Assembly (NCBI RefSeq): GCF_020177335.1
Contig: NZ_JAIVMG010000005.1
Span: 186,001-250,000, forward strand
Length of the DNA: 64,000 nucleotides
Direction of reading: 5' to 3'
Source of the DNA: Stappia indica
GTDB taxonomy: Bacteria; Pseudomonadota; Alphaproteobacteria; Rhizobiales; Stappiaceae
Part shown: positions 45,658 through 53,544 of the stretch, piece by piece
How the letters are laid out: the number at the start of each line of letters is the position of its first letter
Numbering within the stretch: position 1 is the stretch's first letter
Translations under genes and position numbers: made by a program
The notes under the pieces: generated by a model
Told to the model about the DNA's origin: nothing
Database searches by the model: none
The model's input: the letters and a program-made list of their open reading frames with translations, nothing else

Positions 45658-46391
45658 CGGGTGCCCCCATTGCCGTGACCTGCGACGACGGGGTCGACGC
45701 GCCGGGCTTCGCCGCACTGATCGGCGCTCTGCGCAAGGGAGGTTGGCCGCTCCGGGCCGGGGCGACGACCCGCTCCTGGCCGAGCAACGGCACGGCCACG
45801 GGCTTTGCCGCACCGGAAGACCTTGATCATGCACGCTTCGATCTGGCGGAGGTGGCCGGGATCAGGTGCCGGGTCCATGACGCCGCGCCCGCCTTTGTCG
45901 CCCGGTGCCTGCTTGCCGGCGCGAGCGAGGACGCCCCGGCACCGCGTCTCCTGATCGCCGGGGTCAATGCGGGACCGAACGTCGGCCGCGACCTCATTCA
46001 TTCGGGAACCTTCGGCGCGGCCCTCACCGCCATGTGGCTTGGCCTTCCGGCCATCGCCGTCAGTCTCGACGATGTTCATTCGGTCGATGAGCGCAACCCC
46101 GGACCGCTGCGATACGATCTGGCGGCCCGGGTCGCGGCGCTGGCGCTTGGCTCTCTGCTTGACGCACCAGCGCCACATCTTGTGAACCTCAACATTCCCA
46201 ATTCGATATCCTCGGACCGCGCCCGCTTTCATGCCGCGACGCCGCATCCGGGCGACGGATCGGGCCTCGACGGCGATATCGACGCCTTGAGGCGCGGTCT
46301 GGTGGCCGTCTCGGTCTTTCGCGGGCGCGACCTTTCCTGCGACGGGCAGGAGAGCCGCGATCTGGCGGCGGCCCTTGGCCGCTCCTGGTAG
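45654..46391 (+). CDS. Divergent SurE-like phosphatase
   Basis: A 245-residue protein related to SurE, a nucleotide and phosphate-ester phosphatase. ATG 45654 is preferred over 45639 because GGAGGGAG lies just before it and it overlaps the kinase stop as ATGA. The metal loop reads VTCDDGVDAPGF, with Cys where SurE has Asn but the Asp pair kept. The second loop VNAGPNVGRDLIHSGTFGAA is well conserved, while the usual RSG and TPTDC segments are altered. It is therefore a specialised relative, probably acting on a cluster intermediate. It is the last plus-strand gene of the cluster. Confidence 0.75.
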   Translation: MTGAPIAVTCDDGVDAPGFAALIGALRKGGWPLRAGATTRSWPSNGTATGFAAPEDLDHARFDLAEVAGIRCRVHDAAPAFVARCLLAGASEDAPAPRLLIAGVNAGPNVGRDLIHSGTFGAALTAMWLGLPAIAVSLDDVHSVDERNPGPLRYDLAARVAALALGSLLDAPAPHLVNLNIPNSISSDRARFHAATPHPGDGSGLDGDIDALRRGLVAVSVFRGRDLSCDGQESRDLAAALGRSW

Positions 46392-46396
46392 GGCGA

Positions 46397-47638
46397 TCAG
46401 GCCACGCAGGCGCTAGCCACCTCCGCGAAGGCGTTCCGCGCGGCGGCGACCGTCCCGGCGATATCCTCCTCGGTCATCGCCAGGCAGGTGAACCAGTGAT
46501 GGGCCGGATGCAGCAGGACGCCACGCTTCAGCATCGCCTTGCAGAAGGTCCGCATCGCCGCCTGATCGAGCGCGGGATCGCCGTGGTCGAAGCGCAGGAA
46601 GGGCATGACGGGCAATCCGGCCGGGCGGGCCGGCACACGGGCCTCGCTTGCGGCCCGGGCAAGACCATCGGACAGCGCCTGCCCCAGCGACCAGAGCCGC
46701 CGGTAGGGAGCGCCGCCCTCCAGCCGGTCGAGGGTCGCATGGGCTGCGGCGAAACCATCGGCGCCGCGAAAGAACACCGAGGAGGCGGACACATCCGCCA
46801 TGCCCTGCATGATCGCACGCCGACCGGCAACGGCGGAGATCGCGTGCCCGTTCGCCATCGCCTTGCTGAGGCAGACAAGATCGGCGGCAATGCCGAAATG
46901 GCTCTGCGCGCCCCCGGGGGCCAGCCGAAAGCCGGTGCGCACCTCGTCAAACACCAGCGGAATGCCGTGATGATCGCAGGCCGCCCGAACCGCCTCCAGA
47001 AACCCCGGTTCCGGCGGATCGATTTCAACCGGCATCATGATGACACAGGCGACCGCCTCGCCATCGCGCTGCAAGCGGGCCACCAAACCCTCGGCATCAT
47101 TGTAGGTGAACGCTGCGGTTCGCGCGCGCACCTCCGCCGGTATGCCGCCGGGACGCGGCGCGCACCAGTCATGCCAGCCATGATAGCCCCAGCGCAGCAC
47201 CAGATCGCGTTTCCGGTAGGCCCGGCATAGGCGCACGGCGAGCGAGGTGGCATCGGACCCGGTCTTCAGGAAGGCAGCCATCTCCGCCCCGGGAACCGTT
47301 CGCACCAGCCGTTCGGCCAGTGTCACCTGGCTCTCAAGATGCAGGGATGGCGCAACTCCATCGGCCAGCGCTGCCGTGACAGCGGCGGAAACCTGCGGAT
47401 CGGCATGGCCAAGCACCACCGAGCCGAAGCCTTGCAGGAAGTCGAGATAGCGGTTGCCGTCGACGTCCTCGACATGCGCGCCCGAGGCACGCCGGACGAA
47501 GACCGGATAGGCATCGCCCGGACCATACCCGGCGGACAGCACGCCTGCTCGGCCCTGAAACGACGCATCCACGGCCTGGGCCCGGTCGAGCCATGCCATT
47601 CCGACCGCCAGGGATTGCGACCTCTCCCCCACCTCCAT
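46397..47638 (-). CDS. PLP-dependent class III aminotransferase, GSA-aminomutase-like
   Basis: A 413-residue PLP enzyme. ATG 47638 is chosen because GGAGG precedes it by five bases; a TTG at 47677 gives a longer form. The N-terminal part reads GPGDAYPVFVRRASGAHVED and GNRYLDFLQGFG, the cofactor pocket FDEVRTGFRL, and the PLP lysine lies in CLSKAMANGHAISA. It converges on the SurE-like gene with a five-base gap. It lies 75 bases past the last gene of the minus-strand catabolic operon, so it could belong to either system. The amine donor and substrate are unknown. Confidence 0.85.
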   Translation of the reverse strand: MEVGERSQSLAVGMAWLDRAQAVDASFQGRAGVLSAGYGPGDAYPVFVRRASGAHVEDVDGNRYLDFLQGFGSVVLGHADPQVSAAVTAALADGVAPSLHLESQVTLAERLVRTVPGAEMAAFLKTGSDATSLAVRLCRAYRKRDLVLRWGYHGWHDWCAPRPGGIPAEVRARTAAFTYNDAEGLVARLQRDGEAVACVIMMPVEIDPPEPGFLEAVRAACDHHGIPLVFDEVRTGFRLAPGGAQSHFGIAADLVCLSKAMANGHAISAVAGRRAIMQGMADVSASSVFFRGADGFAAAHATLDRLEGGAPYRRLWSLGQALSDGLARAASEARVPARPAGLPVMPFLRFDHGDPALDQAAMRTFCKAMLKRGVLLHPAHHWFTCLAMTEEDIAGTVAAARNAFAEVASACVA

Positions 47639-47713
47639 CGACGCCTCCACGCGCAAGGCGCGCCCGCGAGCGAGCAAATCGCAGGACGCACAATCACAAG
47701 ATGTGAAGACACC

Positions 47714-48211
47714 TTAGCGGCGGTCCCGGGGTTTGTCTTCTCCCGACTGCACGGAACGGGCGCGAATGGCCACGCCGATGCTGCCCTCGGCGAGAACCGT
47801 GCCGGTGGCGTCCAGCACCTCGACCTGTGCCACCATACGCCGTCCGCTCCGGTGGCTGACATGACCAGTGGCGGTGAAGGGACCGCGGTCGAGCCTGCCC
47901 GGCGCAAGGTAGCGTACGGCAAGATCCGAGGTCAGGATGGTTTCGTGCGCGCCGATCAGGGTCATCGCCGCACCGCCGCCGCCCATGTCGATCAGCGAGG
48001 CGGTCACGCCGCCATGGACGAGGCCGGCAAGATTGGCGTGGCCGGCGTCGATCTCGCAGCGCAGCATCATCCGGCCGGTTGAGACCTCTGTCGGTTCGAC
48101 CCGCAGCCGCTCGAAGAACCCGCCCGGCTGGCGCTGTTCAAGCCACCGCTGCGCCAGTTCGTAGCCGGTCTTGTCCGGGTCGAGCGAGAAGTCCACGGCC
48201 CGCGCCGTCAT
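47714..48211 (-). CDS. PaaI-type hotdog-fold thioesterase
   Basis: A 165-residue acyl-CoA thioesterase-like protein. The hotdog helix region reads NLAGLVHGGVTASLIDMGGG, with the usual HGG and acidic residue, and the outer strands include LAVRYLAPGRLDRGPF. It probably releases CoA from dead-end acyl-CoAs formed by the operon's ligases and thiolases. Its ATG overlaps the upstream flavoprotein stop by four bases. Confidence 0.85.
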   Translation of the reverse strand: MTARAVDFSLDPDKTGYELAQRWLEQRQPGGFFERLRVEPTEVSTGRMMLRCEIDAGHANLAGLVHGGVTASLIDMGGGGAAMTLIGAHETILTSDLAVRYLAPGRLDRGPFTATGHVSHRSGRRMVAQVEVLDATGTVLAEGSIGVAIRARSVQSGEDKPRDRR

Positions 48212-49137
48212 GCGGGGACCTTCGCCGAAAGCTGCGCGATCGCCGCGCGGTATTCGGCCTCCAGCGTGGCAACGATCTCGGACACCGGCTCGATGGCGCG
48301 GCTCTTCCCGACCCCCTGGCCCGCCGCCCAGATATCGCGCCAGCGCTTGGCCACATCGCCGGAGTATTCCCGCTTGGCCGGGGCGCCCGGGCTCGCCGGG
48401 TCATAGCCCGCCGCCTCCAGGCTGGCGTTCAGCCAGGACGCAGGTGTGCCGGTCACCGCCGACGTGACGGTCAGATCGTCGATCCCCGCATCGAGCACCA
48501 TCGCCTTGTAGGCCGGGGCGGCGCGGCTTTCGGTGGCGGGCAGGAAGCGGGTGCCCATGTAGACCAGATCGGCACCGGCGGCGATGGCGCCGGCAATTCC
48601 CGCGCCATCGGAGATCCCGCCGCCCACCGCGATCATCCCGCCAAAGAAACTGCGCACGGCGGAGATGAAGGCGAAGGGCGAAAGATGCCCGGTGTGACCG
48701 CCGGCACCGGTGCTGATGCAGGCCATGCCATCCACCCCCGCCTCGGCGGCCTTGCGCGCCAGCTTGAGGTTGACCACATCGGCGAACACCTTGCCGCCAT
48801 AGCCCTTGATCGTTTCCATCACCGGCTTCGGGCTGCCCAGTGCGGTGATGACCAGCGGCGGCTTGTATTCCGCCACCAGCGCCAGATCGTCGGCCAGCCG
48901 GGTATTGCTGGAATGGGTGATGAGATTGGCCGCCCAGGGCCCGTCACCCGGCTCAAGCGCCTGGGTGATCGTGCCCATCCATTCATCAAGCTCGGCGGGG
49001 GTGCGCAGGTTGGTGGTGGGAAAGGCACCGCCGATCCCGGCCTTGGCCGCCGCGATCACCAGCTCGGGCCCGGAGACAAGGAACATCGGCGCGCAGATCA
49101 CCGGCAGGCGCATGGAGGCGAGAAGCGGCTCGGTCAT
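48208..49137 (-). CDS. Nitronate monooxygenase-family FMN protein
   Basis: A 309-residue TIM-barrel flavoprotein of the NMO/2-nitropropane dioxygenase group. ATG 49137 shares its first base with the last base of the acyl-CoA ligase stop. Typical segments are PVICAPMFLVSGPELVIAAA, CISTGAGGHTGHLSP with the His of the FMN site, GGMIAVGGGISDGAG and YMGTRFLPATES. Relatives oxidise alkyl nitronates, but many members in CoA-linked operons have unknown substrates, so the role here is open. Confidence 0.85.
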   Translation of the reverse strand: MTEPLLASMRLPVICAPMFLVSGPELVIAAAKAGIGGAFPTTNLRTPAELDEWMGTITQALEPGDGPWAANLITHSSNTRLADDLALVAEYKPPLVITALGSPKPVMETIKGYGGKVFADVVNLKLARKAAEAGVDGMACISTGAGGHTGHLSPFAFISAVRSFFGGMIAVGGGISDGAGIAGAIAAGADLVYMGTRFLPATESRAAPAYKAMVLDAGIDDLTVTSAVTGTPASWLNASLEAAGYDPASPGAPAKREYSGDVAKRWRDIWAAGQGVGKSRAIEPVSEIVATLEAEYRAAIAQLSAKVPA

Positions 49138-50834
49138 CAGGCGAACTCCGCGCGCAGCTCGCGCTTGAGCAGCTTGCCGACCGGGTTGCGCGGCAGTTGC
49201 TCCTTCTCTTCCAGCCGCTCGATCTGCTTGAAGATGGCGACGTGCTTCTCCTCGCGCAGGAACCGGTTGAGCTCGTCCTTGCCGGCGCTCTGTCCCGCCT
49301 TGAACACGACAAAGGCGCAAAGCCGCTCGCCCAGCTTGTCGTCCGGCTCTCCGACAATGGCCACATCCGCCACCGCCGGATGGGCCAGCAGATAGCCCTC
49401 GATCTCCTCCGACGAAATGTTCTGCCCGCCGCGAATGATGATGTCCTTGCAGCGCCCGACGAAGCGGTAGAACTGATCCTTGTCGCCGGCGATCTCGAAC
49501 ATATCGCCGGTGCGGAACCAGCCATCGGCATCGAACACGCGGGCGGTCGCCTCCGGGTTCTCCCAGTAACCGGCGAAAACCGACGGTCCCTTCATGCGCA
49601 GCTCCCCAGGGATGCCGGGTTCGCTCACGGGCTGCTCGGTCGCCGGGTCGACCAGTCGGGTCTCGCACCGGTCATGCAGCACCGCCTTCCAGGTAAAGCG
49701 CGGATCGAAGCGGGGGAAGAACGCCGCGCGCTGCGCCGGATCGGGAAAGTCGTGATAGGTGCTGGGAAAGGCCGCGCCCTCGTTGGAGCCGAAATAGTTG
49801 GCGATCTCGATGCCGAACTTTTCCTTGAAGCCCCGAACCATCCATTCCGACAAGGGCGCGGATCCGGAGCCGATGTTGCGCAAGTGGCTGAAATCGACCC
49901 CGTCCACCAGCGCCTCGTTCTGAAGCAGCATGTTGAGGATCGCCGGCGGCGCGACGGTATAGGCCACCTTCTCCTCCTGGATCTGCCGCAGAAACAGCCC
50001 CAGATCGAACGGGTGATGCTGGACGAGCGTGCCACTGGTCATCAGCCAGGCGACAAAGCCGGTGGAGATTCCGGCCATGTTGACCATCGGGAAAGGGTTC
50101 AGCATGCGGTCGCCGGTTTCCAGCTCGGCGGCATCGGCCACCACCTCGCCCATCACCAGCCACTCATTGTGGTTGCGCGGCACGCCCTTGGGCCGCGCCT
50201 CGGTGCCGGACGTCCAGCAGATGGTGACGATATCATCGGCAGTGATCGCGGCGGCCTCTATGGCCGCTTTCGCCGCCTGCCGCATCGCCGGAGTGACCCC
50301 GGTCAGCGCCGCATCGAGCCCGACGCTGCCCGCGACGGTCTCGCCGAGCGAGAACACCACCTCAAGGCTCGCCACCTCCTCCTTGACCTGCAAGGCGGCG
50401 GCAGTGCCGGCATAGCCGGCGATCCGCGCCGCGCTGACCATGCCCTTGGCCCGAATGCTTGCGGCGATGAAGGCAAGCTCGTTTTCCCGGTACTGCACCG
50501 GTGTCGGGCTGACGATGACGCCAAGCCGGCAGCACGCAAGGTAGATCGCCGGCAAGTCGACCAGATTGGGCAGTTGCACCACCAGAGCGTCGTCCTTGCC
50601 GATGCCATGGGCGGTCAGCACCGCCGCATAGCGCTCGGCCAGATCGTCAAGCGCTTCCCAGCTCAGGCGCTGCGGCGCCCGGCCGATCAGATCCTCGCAA
50701 TTGAGCGGATCGACGGCCGCCTCGGCACCCGGGTCACGGGCGAGATTGCGGGCAAAAAGGTCCTGAAGGCGCGTGTCTCCCCACCAGCCCCTGGCCTTGT
50801 AGCTCGCGATCTTGTCCTGCGGTATGATGATCAT
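49137..50834 (-). CDS. AMP-dependent acyl-CoA ligase 1
   Basis: A 565-residue adenylate-forming enzyme. AGGGAGG precedes ATG 50834 by nine bases. The ATP loop reads CWTSGTEARPKGVPRNHN near residue 210, slightly off the usual TSGTTGxPKG. The hinge region is WFRTGDMFEIAGD with FVGRCKDIIIRGGQNISSEE, and the catalytic Lys lies in NPVGKLLKREL near the C terminus. It should activate a carboxylic acid as CoA thioester. The acid may come from the PaaN-type dehydrogenase nearby. Confidence 0.9.
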   Translation of the reverse strand: MIIIPQDKIASYKARGWWGDTRLQDLFARNLARDPGAEAAVDPLNCEDLIGRAPQRLSWEALDDLAERYAAVLTAHGIGKDDALVVQLPNLVDLPAIYLACCRLGVIVSPTPVQYRENELAFIAASIRAKGMVSAARIAGYAGTAAALQVKEEVASLEVVFSLGETVAGSVGLDAALTGVTPAMRQAAKAAIEAAAITADDIVTICWTSGTEARPKGVPRNHNEWLVMGEVVADAAELETGDRMLNPFPMVNMAGISTGFVAWLMTSGTLVQHHPFDLGLFLRQIQEEKVAYTVAPPAILNMLLQNEALVDGVDFSHLRNIGSGSAPLSEWMVRGFKEKFGIEIANYFGSNEGAAFPSTYHDFPDPAQRAAFFPRFDPRFTWKAVLHDRCETRLVDPATEQPVSEPGIPGELRMKGPSVFAGYWENPEATARVFDADGWFRTGDMFEIAGDKDQFYRFVGRCKDIIIRGGQNISSEEIEGYLLAHPAVADVAIVGEPDDKLGERLCAFVVFKAGQSAGKDELNRFLREEKHVAIFKQIERLEEKEQLPRNPVGKLLKRELRAEFA

Positions 50835-50857
50835 TGCGCGCGTTTCCTCCCTGAAAT

Positions 50858-52327
50858 CTACGCTTGTTCTTGTGACACGAGGGTCCGGACATCACTGCGG
50901 ACCACTTTGCCCACTGGATTGCGCGGCAGCCCCGCGACCCGGTGAAACCGTTTTGGTGTGCGCACCGGGCCGACCCGCTCACGCATGAAGGCGTGCAGCT
51001 CCTCGACCGACGCCCCCGTTACCACGGCCACCTCCAGCCGTTCCCCCCAAACCGGATCCTCCACCCCGAAGGCACAGGCGTCGCGCACCCCGGGATGCGC
51101 CACCAGCGCCTGCTCCACCTCCGCGAAGTAGACATTATAGCCACCGGTGATGATCATCTCCTTCGCCCGCCCGACAATGGCAAGCGCGCCATCCACCCCG
51201 ATCCGGCCGATGTCGCCGGTCCTGAGCCAGCCTTTGTGACGGGCCTCGGCGGTGAGATCAGGAGCATCGAGATAGAAGGTCTCGGTCAGATCGCCGCGCA
51301 CCAGCACCTCGCCGGTCGCCTCATGGGTTGCCACCTTGCCCTCCTCCGTCAGAACCGCCAGTTCTATGCCAGGAAAGGGGAAACCGACGGTGGCGCGCAG
51401 CTCCGGCCGGGCGAGTTGATCCGGGGTGAGCCCGGTGATCGCCATCGGCGCCTCGGTCTGGCCATAGAGGGTGGAGAGCACCGGACCGAAACGGGAAATC
51501 GCCTCCTCGATGACCGCAGGGGCCATCGGCGCCGCCGAATAGGTGATGTGGCGCAGAGCCGGGAAATCGGCGGGGCCGAAATCCGCCTCATCCATCAGCA
51601 TCCGGATCACGGTCGGCGGCAGGAACACCACCGAAACCCGGCGCTTCAGCTCTTCGAGGATCGCCGCCCGGTCGGGCCGGGCAAGCACCACATGGGCCGC
51701 ACCGGCGGCCAGCACCGGCAGGATGTAATGGGAAGCCCCATGCGAGAGCGGCGCGACGGCAAGATGCACATCCTCCGGACCGAACCGGTAGAACGCCTCC
51801 AGCGAGGCAAGGGCCGCGCCCGCGCTGCGCGTGGTCTGCACCACCCCCTTGGGCACGCCCGTGGACCCACCGGTGAACTTGATCGCGAAGGCTGCGGCAG
51901 GCCGGTCGGCGATGGCCGGCAACTCGCCCGTGGGCAGCGGTCCGGCGAGCCAGCCATCGAGACCGATCACCGGCGCTGCGGGATCGCCGAGGCTGGTGCG
52001 CGAGGCGTCATCGCACAGGGCCAGCGCCAGCCCTGCCCGCGCCATCAGCGCGCTGTTCAGCCCCGCGCCGTTGTTGGGGTTGATCGGCACCCAGACCGCG
52101 CCGGCACGCAGGATCGCCAGATAGGCGACGATGTTGCCCCAGGAGTTTTCCGCGCATAACCCGATCCGCGCGCCCGGCGCCACCTGCCGTAAGAGATCGG
52201 CCGCCGCCCGGTCAACCAGATCAACCAGCGCGCCGTAGCGCATCGTGGTCGCGCCGTCGTGGATCGCCACCCGGTCGCGCTTCGTGTCGAGATCGCGATA
52301 GAGCGCGGAAATCGGGTGCGCGCTCAT
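50858..52327 (-). CDS. AMP-dependent acyl-CoA ligase 2
   Basis: A 489-residue adenylate-forming enzyme unlike ligase 1 in length and detail. The ATP loop is KFTGGSTGVPKGVVQTTRS near residue 152, then YGQTEAPMAITG, WLRTGDIGRIGVDG with IVGRAKEMIITGGYNVYFAE, and NPVGKVVRSDVR at the end. Two ligases in one operon suggest that two acid fragments of the same substrate are activated. The start overlaps the thiolase stop (ATGA). Confidence 0.9.
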   Translation of the reverse strand: MSAHPISALYRDLDTKRDRVAIHDGATTMRYGALVDLVDRAAADLLRQVAPGARIGLCAENSWGNIVAYLAILRAGAVWVPINPNNGAGLNSALMARAGLALALCDDASRTSLGDPAAPVIGLDGWLAGPLPTGELPAIADRPAAAFAIKFTGGSTGVPKGVVQTTRSAGAALASLEAFYRFGPEDVHLAVAPLSHGASHYILPVLAAGAAHVVLARPDRAAILEELKRRVSVVFLPPTVIRMLMDEADFGPADFPALRHITYSAAPMAPAVIEEAISRFGPVLSTLYGQTEAPMAITGLTPDQLARPELRATVGFPFPGIELAVLTEEGKVATHEATGEVLVRGDLTETFYLDAPDLTAEARHKGWLRTGDIGRIGVDGALAIVGRAKEMIITGGYNVYFAEVEQALVAHPGVRDACAFGVEDPVWGERLEVAVVTGASVEELHAFMRERVGPVRTPKRFHRVAGLPRNPVGKVVRSDVRTLVSQEQA

Positions 52328-53544
52328 GCCGGCCCCTCCAACACGGTGACGACGGTCACGCCCTCTTCGACCCCGAGAAAGCCGCCGCCATTCTCGGCAA
52401 CGGCGATGCGCGCGCCCGCAACCTGCCGCGCGCCCGCCTCACCGCGCAGCTGGGTGACGAGCTCATGAAGCTGGGCAATGCCGGTCGCGCCGATCGGATG
52501 CCCCTTGGCCAGCAATCCGCCGGAGGGGTTCACCGGGCTCTTGCCGCCCAGCGCGAAGTCGCCCGCCCGCAGCCGCGCCCCGACGGTGCCGGGTTCGGCC
52601 AGGCCAAGGTTCTCGATCTGCTGCACCTCGGCGTAGGCGGTTGCATCATGCACCTCGGCGACATCCACATCCGAGGGAGAAATGCCGGCCATCTCATAAG
52701 CGGCCTCTGCCGCCCGGCGACCAACGTGGCTCGCATAGTCATCCCTGGCCCGCTCGGTTGCGCTCCTGAGCGCACAGCCGCGCACACGCACGCTGCGCGG
52801 CGCGCCGAGGCGCCGTAGCGCCCGTTCGCCGACCACCACGGCGGCAGCGGCCCCATCGCTCACCGGAGCGCACATGGCACGGGTGAAAGGGAAGACGATG
52901 GGCTTGTCGGCCAACACCTCTTCTACCGTGAAGGGGGTGCGGTATTGCGCGTTGGGGTTCAGCGCGCCGGCGGAGTGGTTCTTGGCGGCGACGCGGGCAA
53001 AATCCTCCTGGAGGGTGCCGAAGCGCGCCATGTGACTGCGGGCCTGAGCCGCATAAAGGTCCATGAACAGGCTCCGGCCCGGCCCCGGGCGCTCGCCGCC
53101 GATCGATACGATGTAGTCGAGCACCCCGTCGCGATCATGAACATCAGTGCCGCCGGCAAAGGCCGCCGCGACCTGTTCCGGCCGGTCCGGATAGACCATC
53201 TTCTCGGTGCCGACGATCAACGCCACCTCGACCATTCCGGCACGGATCGCCGCCATCGCCTGCCACAGGGCGGTCGAGCCCGAGGCGCAGGCGTTTTCCA
53301 CCGTGGCTATGGGAATGCCGGTGATGCCGGCCGCCCGCAGGGCAATCTGGCCGCGAATGGTGTTCTGCCCCTCCAGCATCGGCTGGCGGGTGTTGGCAAA
53401 CCACGCCGCCTCGATATCGCCGGTGCCGAGCCCCGCGTCAGTGAGTGCCGCCGCCACCGCCGTGGCGGTGAGGCTCTTCACGCTCTCGGCGGGATGCTTG
53501 CCAAAGCGCGTCATCGCCGCGCCGAGGATATGAACGCCGCTCAT
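52324..53544 (-). CDS. Thiolase, SCP-x/acetyl-CoA acetyltransferase type
   Basis: A 406-residue thiolase of the SCP-2-related branch. The nucleophilic Cys is in VENACASGSTALW near residue 85. The His loop is NPSGGLLAKGHPIGATGIAQ near 340, and EVHDATAYAEV near 295 is typical of this branch. It would cleave a beta-ketoacyl-CoA to acetyl-CoA and a shortened acyl-CoA. The start overlaps the PaaN gene stop by four bases. Confidence 0.88.
   Translation of the reverse strand: MSGVHILGAAMTRFGKHPAESVKSLTATAVAAALTDAGLGTGDIEAAWFANTRQPMLEGQNTIRGQIALRAAGITGIPIATVENACASGSTALWQAMAAIRAGMVEVALIVGTEKMVYPDRPEQVAAAFAGGTDVHDRDGVLDYIVSIGGERPGPGRSLFMDLYAAQARSHMARFGTLQEDFARVAAKNHSAGALNPNAQYRTPFTVEEVLADKPIVFPFTRAMCAPVSDGAAAAVVVGERALRRLGAPRSVRVRGCALRSATERARDDYASHVGRRAAEAAYEMAGISPSDVDVAEVHDATAYAEVQQIENLGLAEPGTVGARLRAGDFALGGKSPVNPSGGLLAKGHPIGATGIAQLHELVTQLRGEAGARQVAGARIAVAENGGGFLGVEEGVTVVTVLEGPA

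Noticed and set aside
48208-49668. 486-residue form of the nitronate monooxygenase gene with a long N-terminal extension
   Set aside because: The extension is the shadow of the overlapping acyl-CoA ligase gene; the family sequence starts at ATG 49137.
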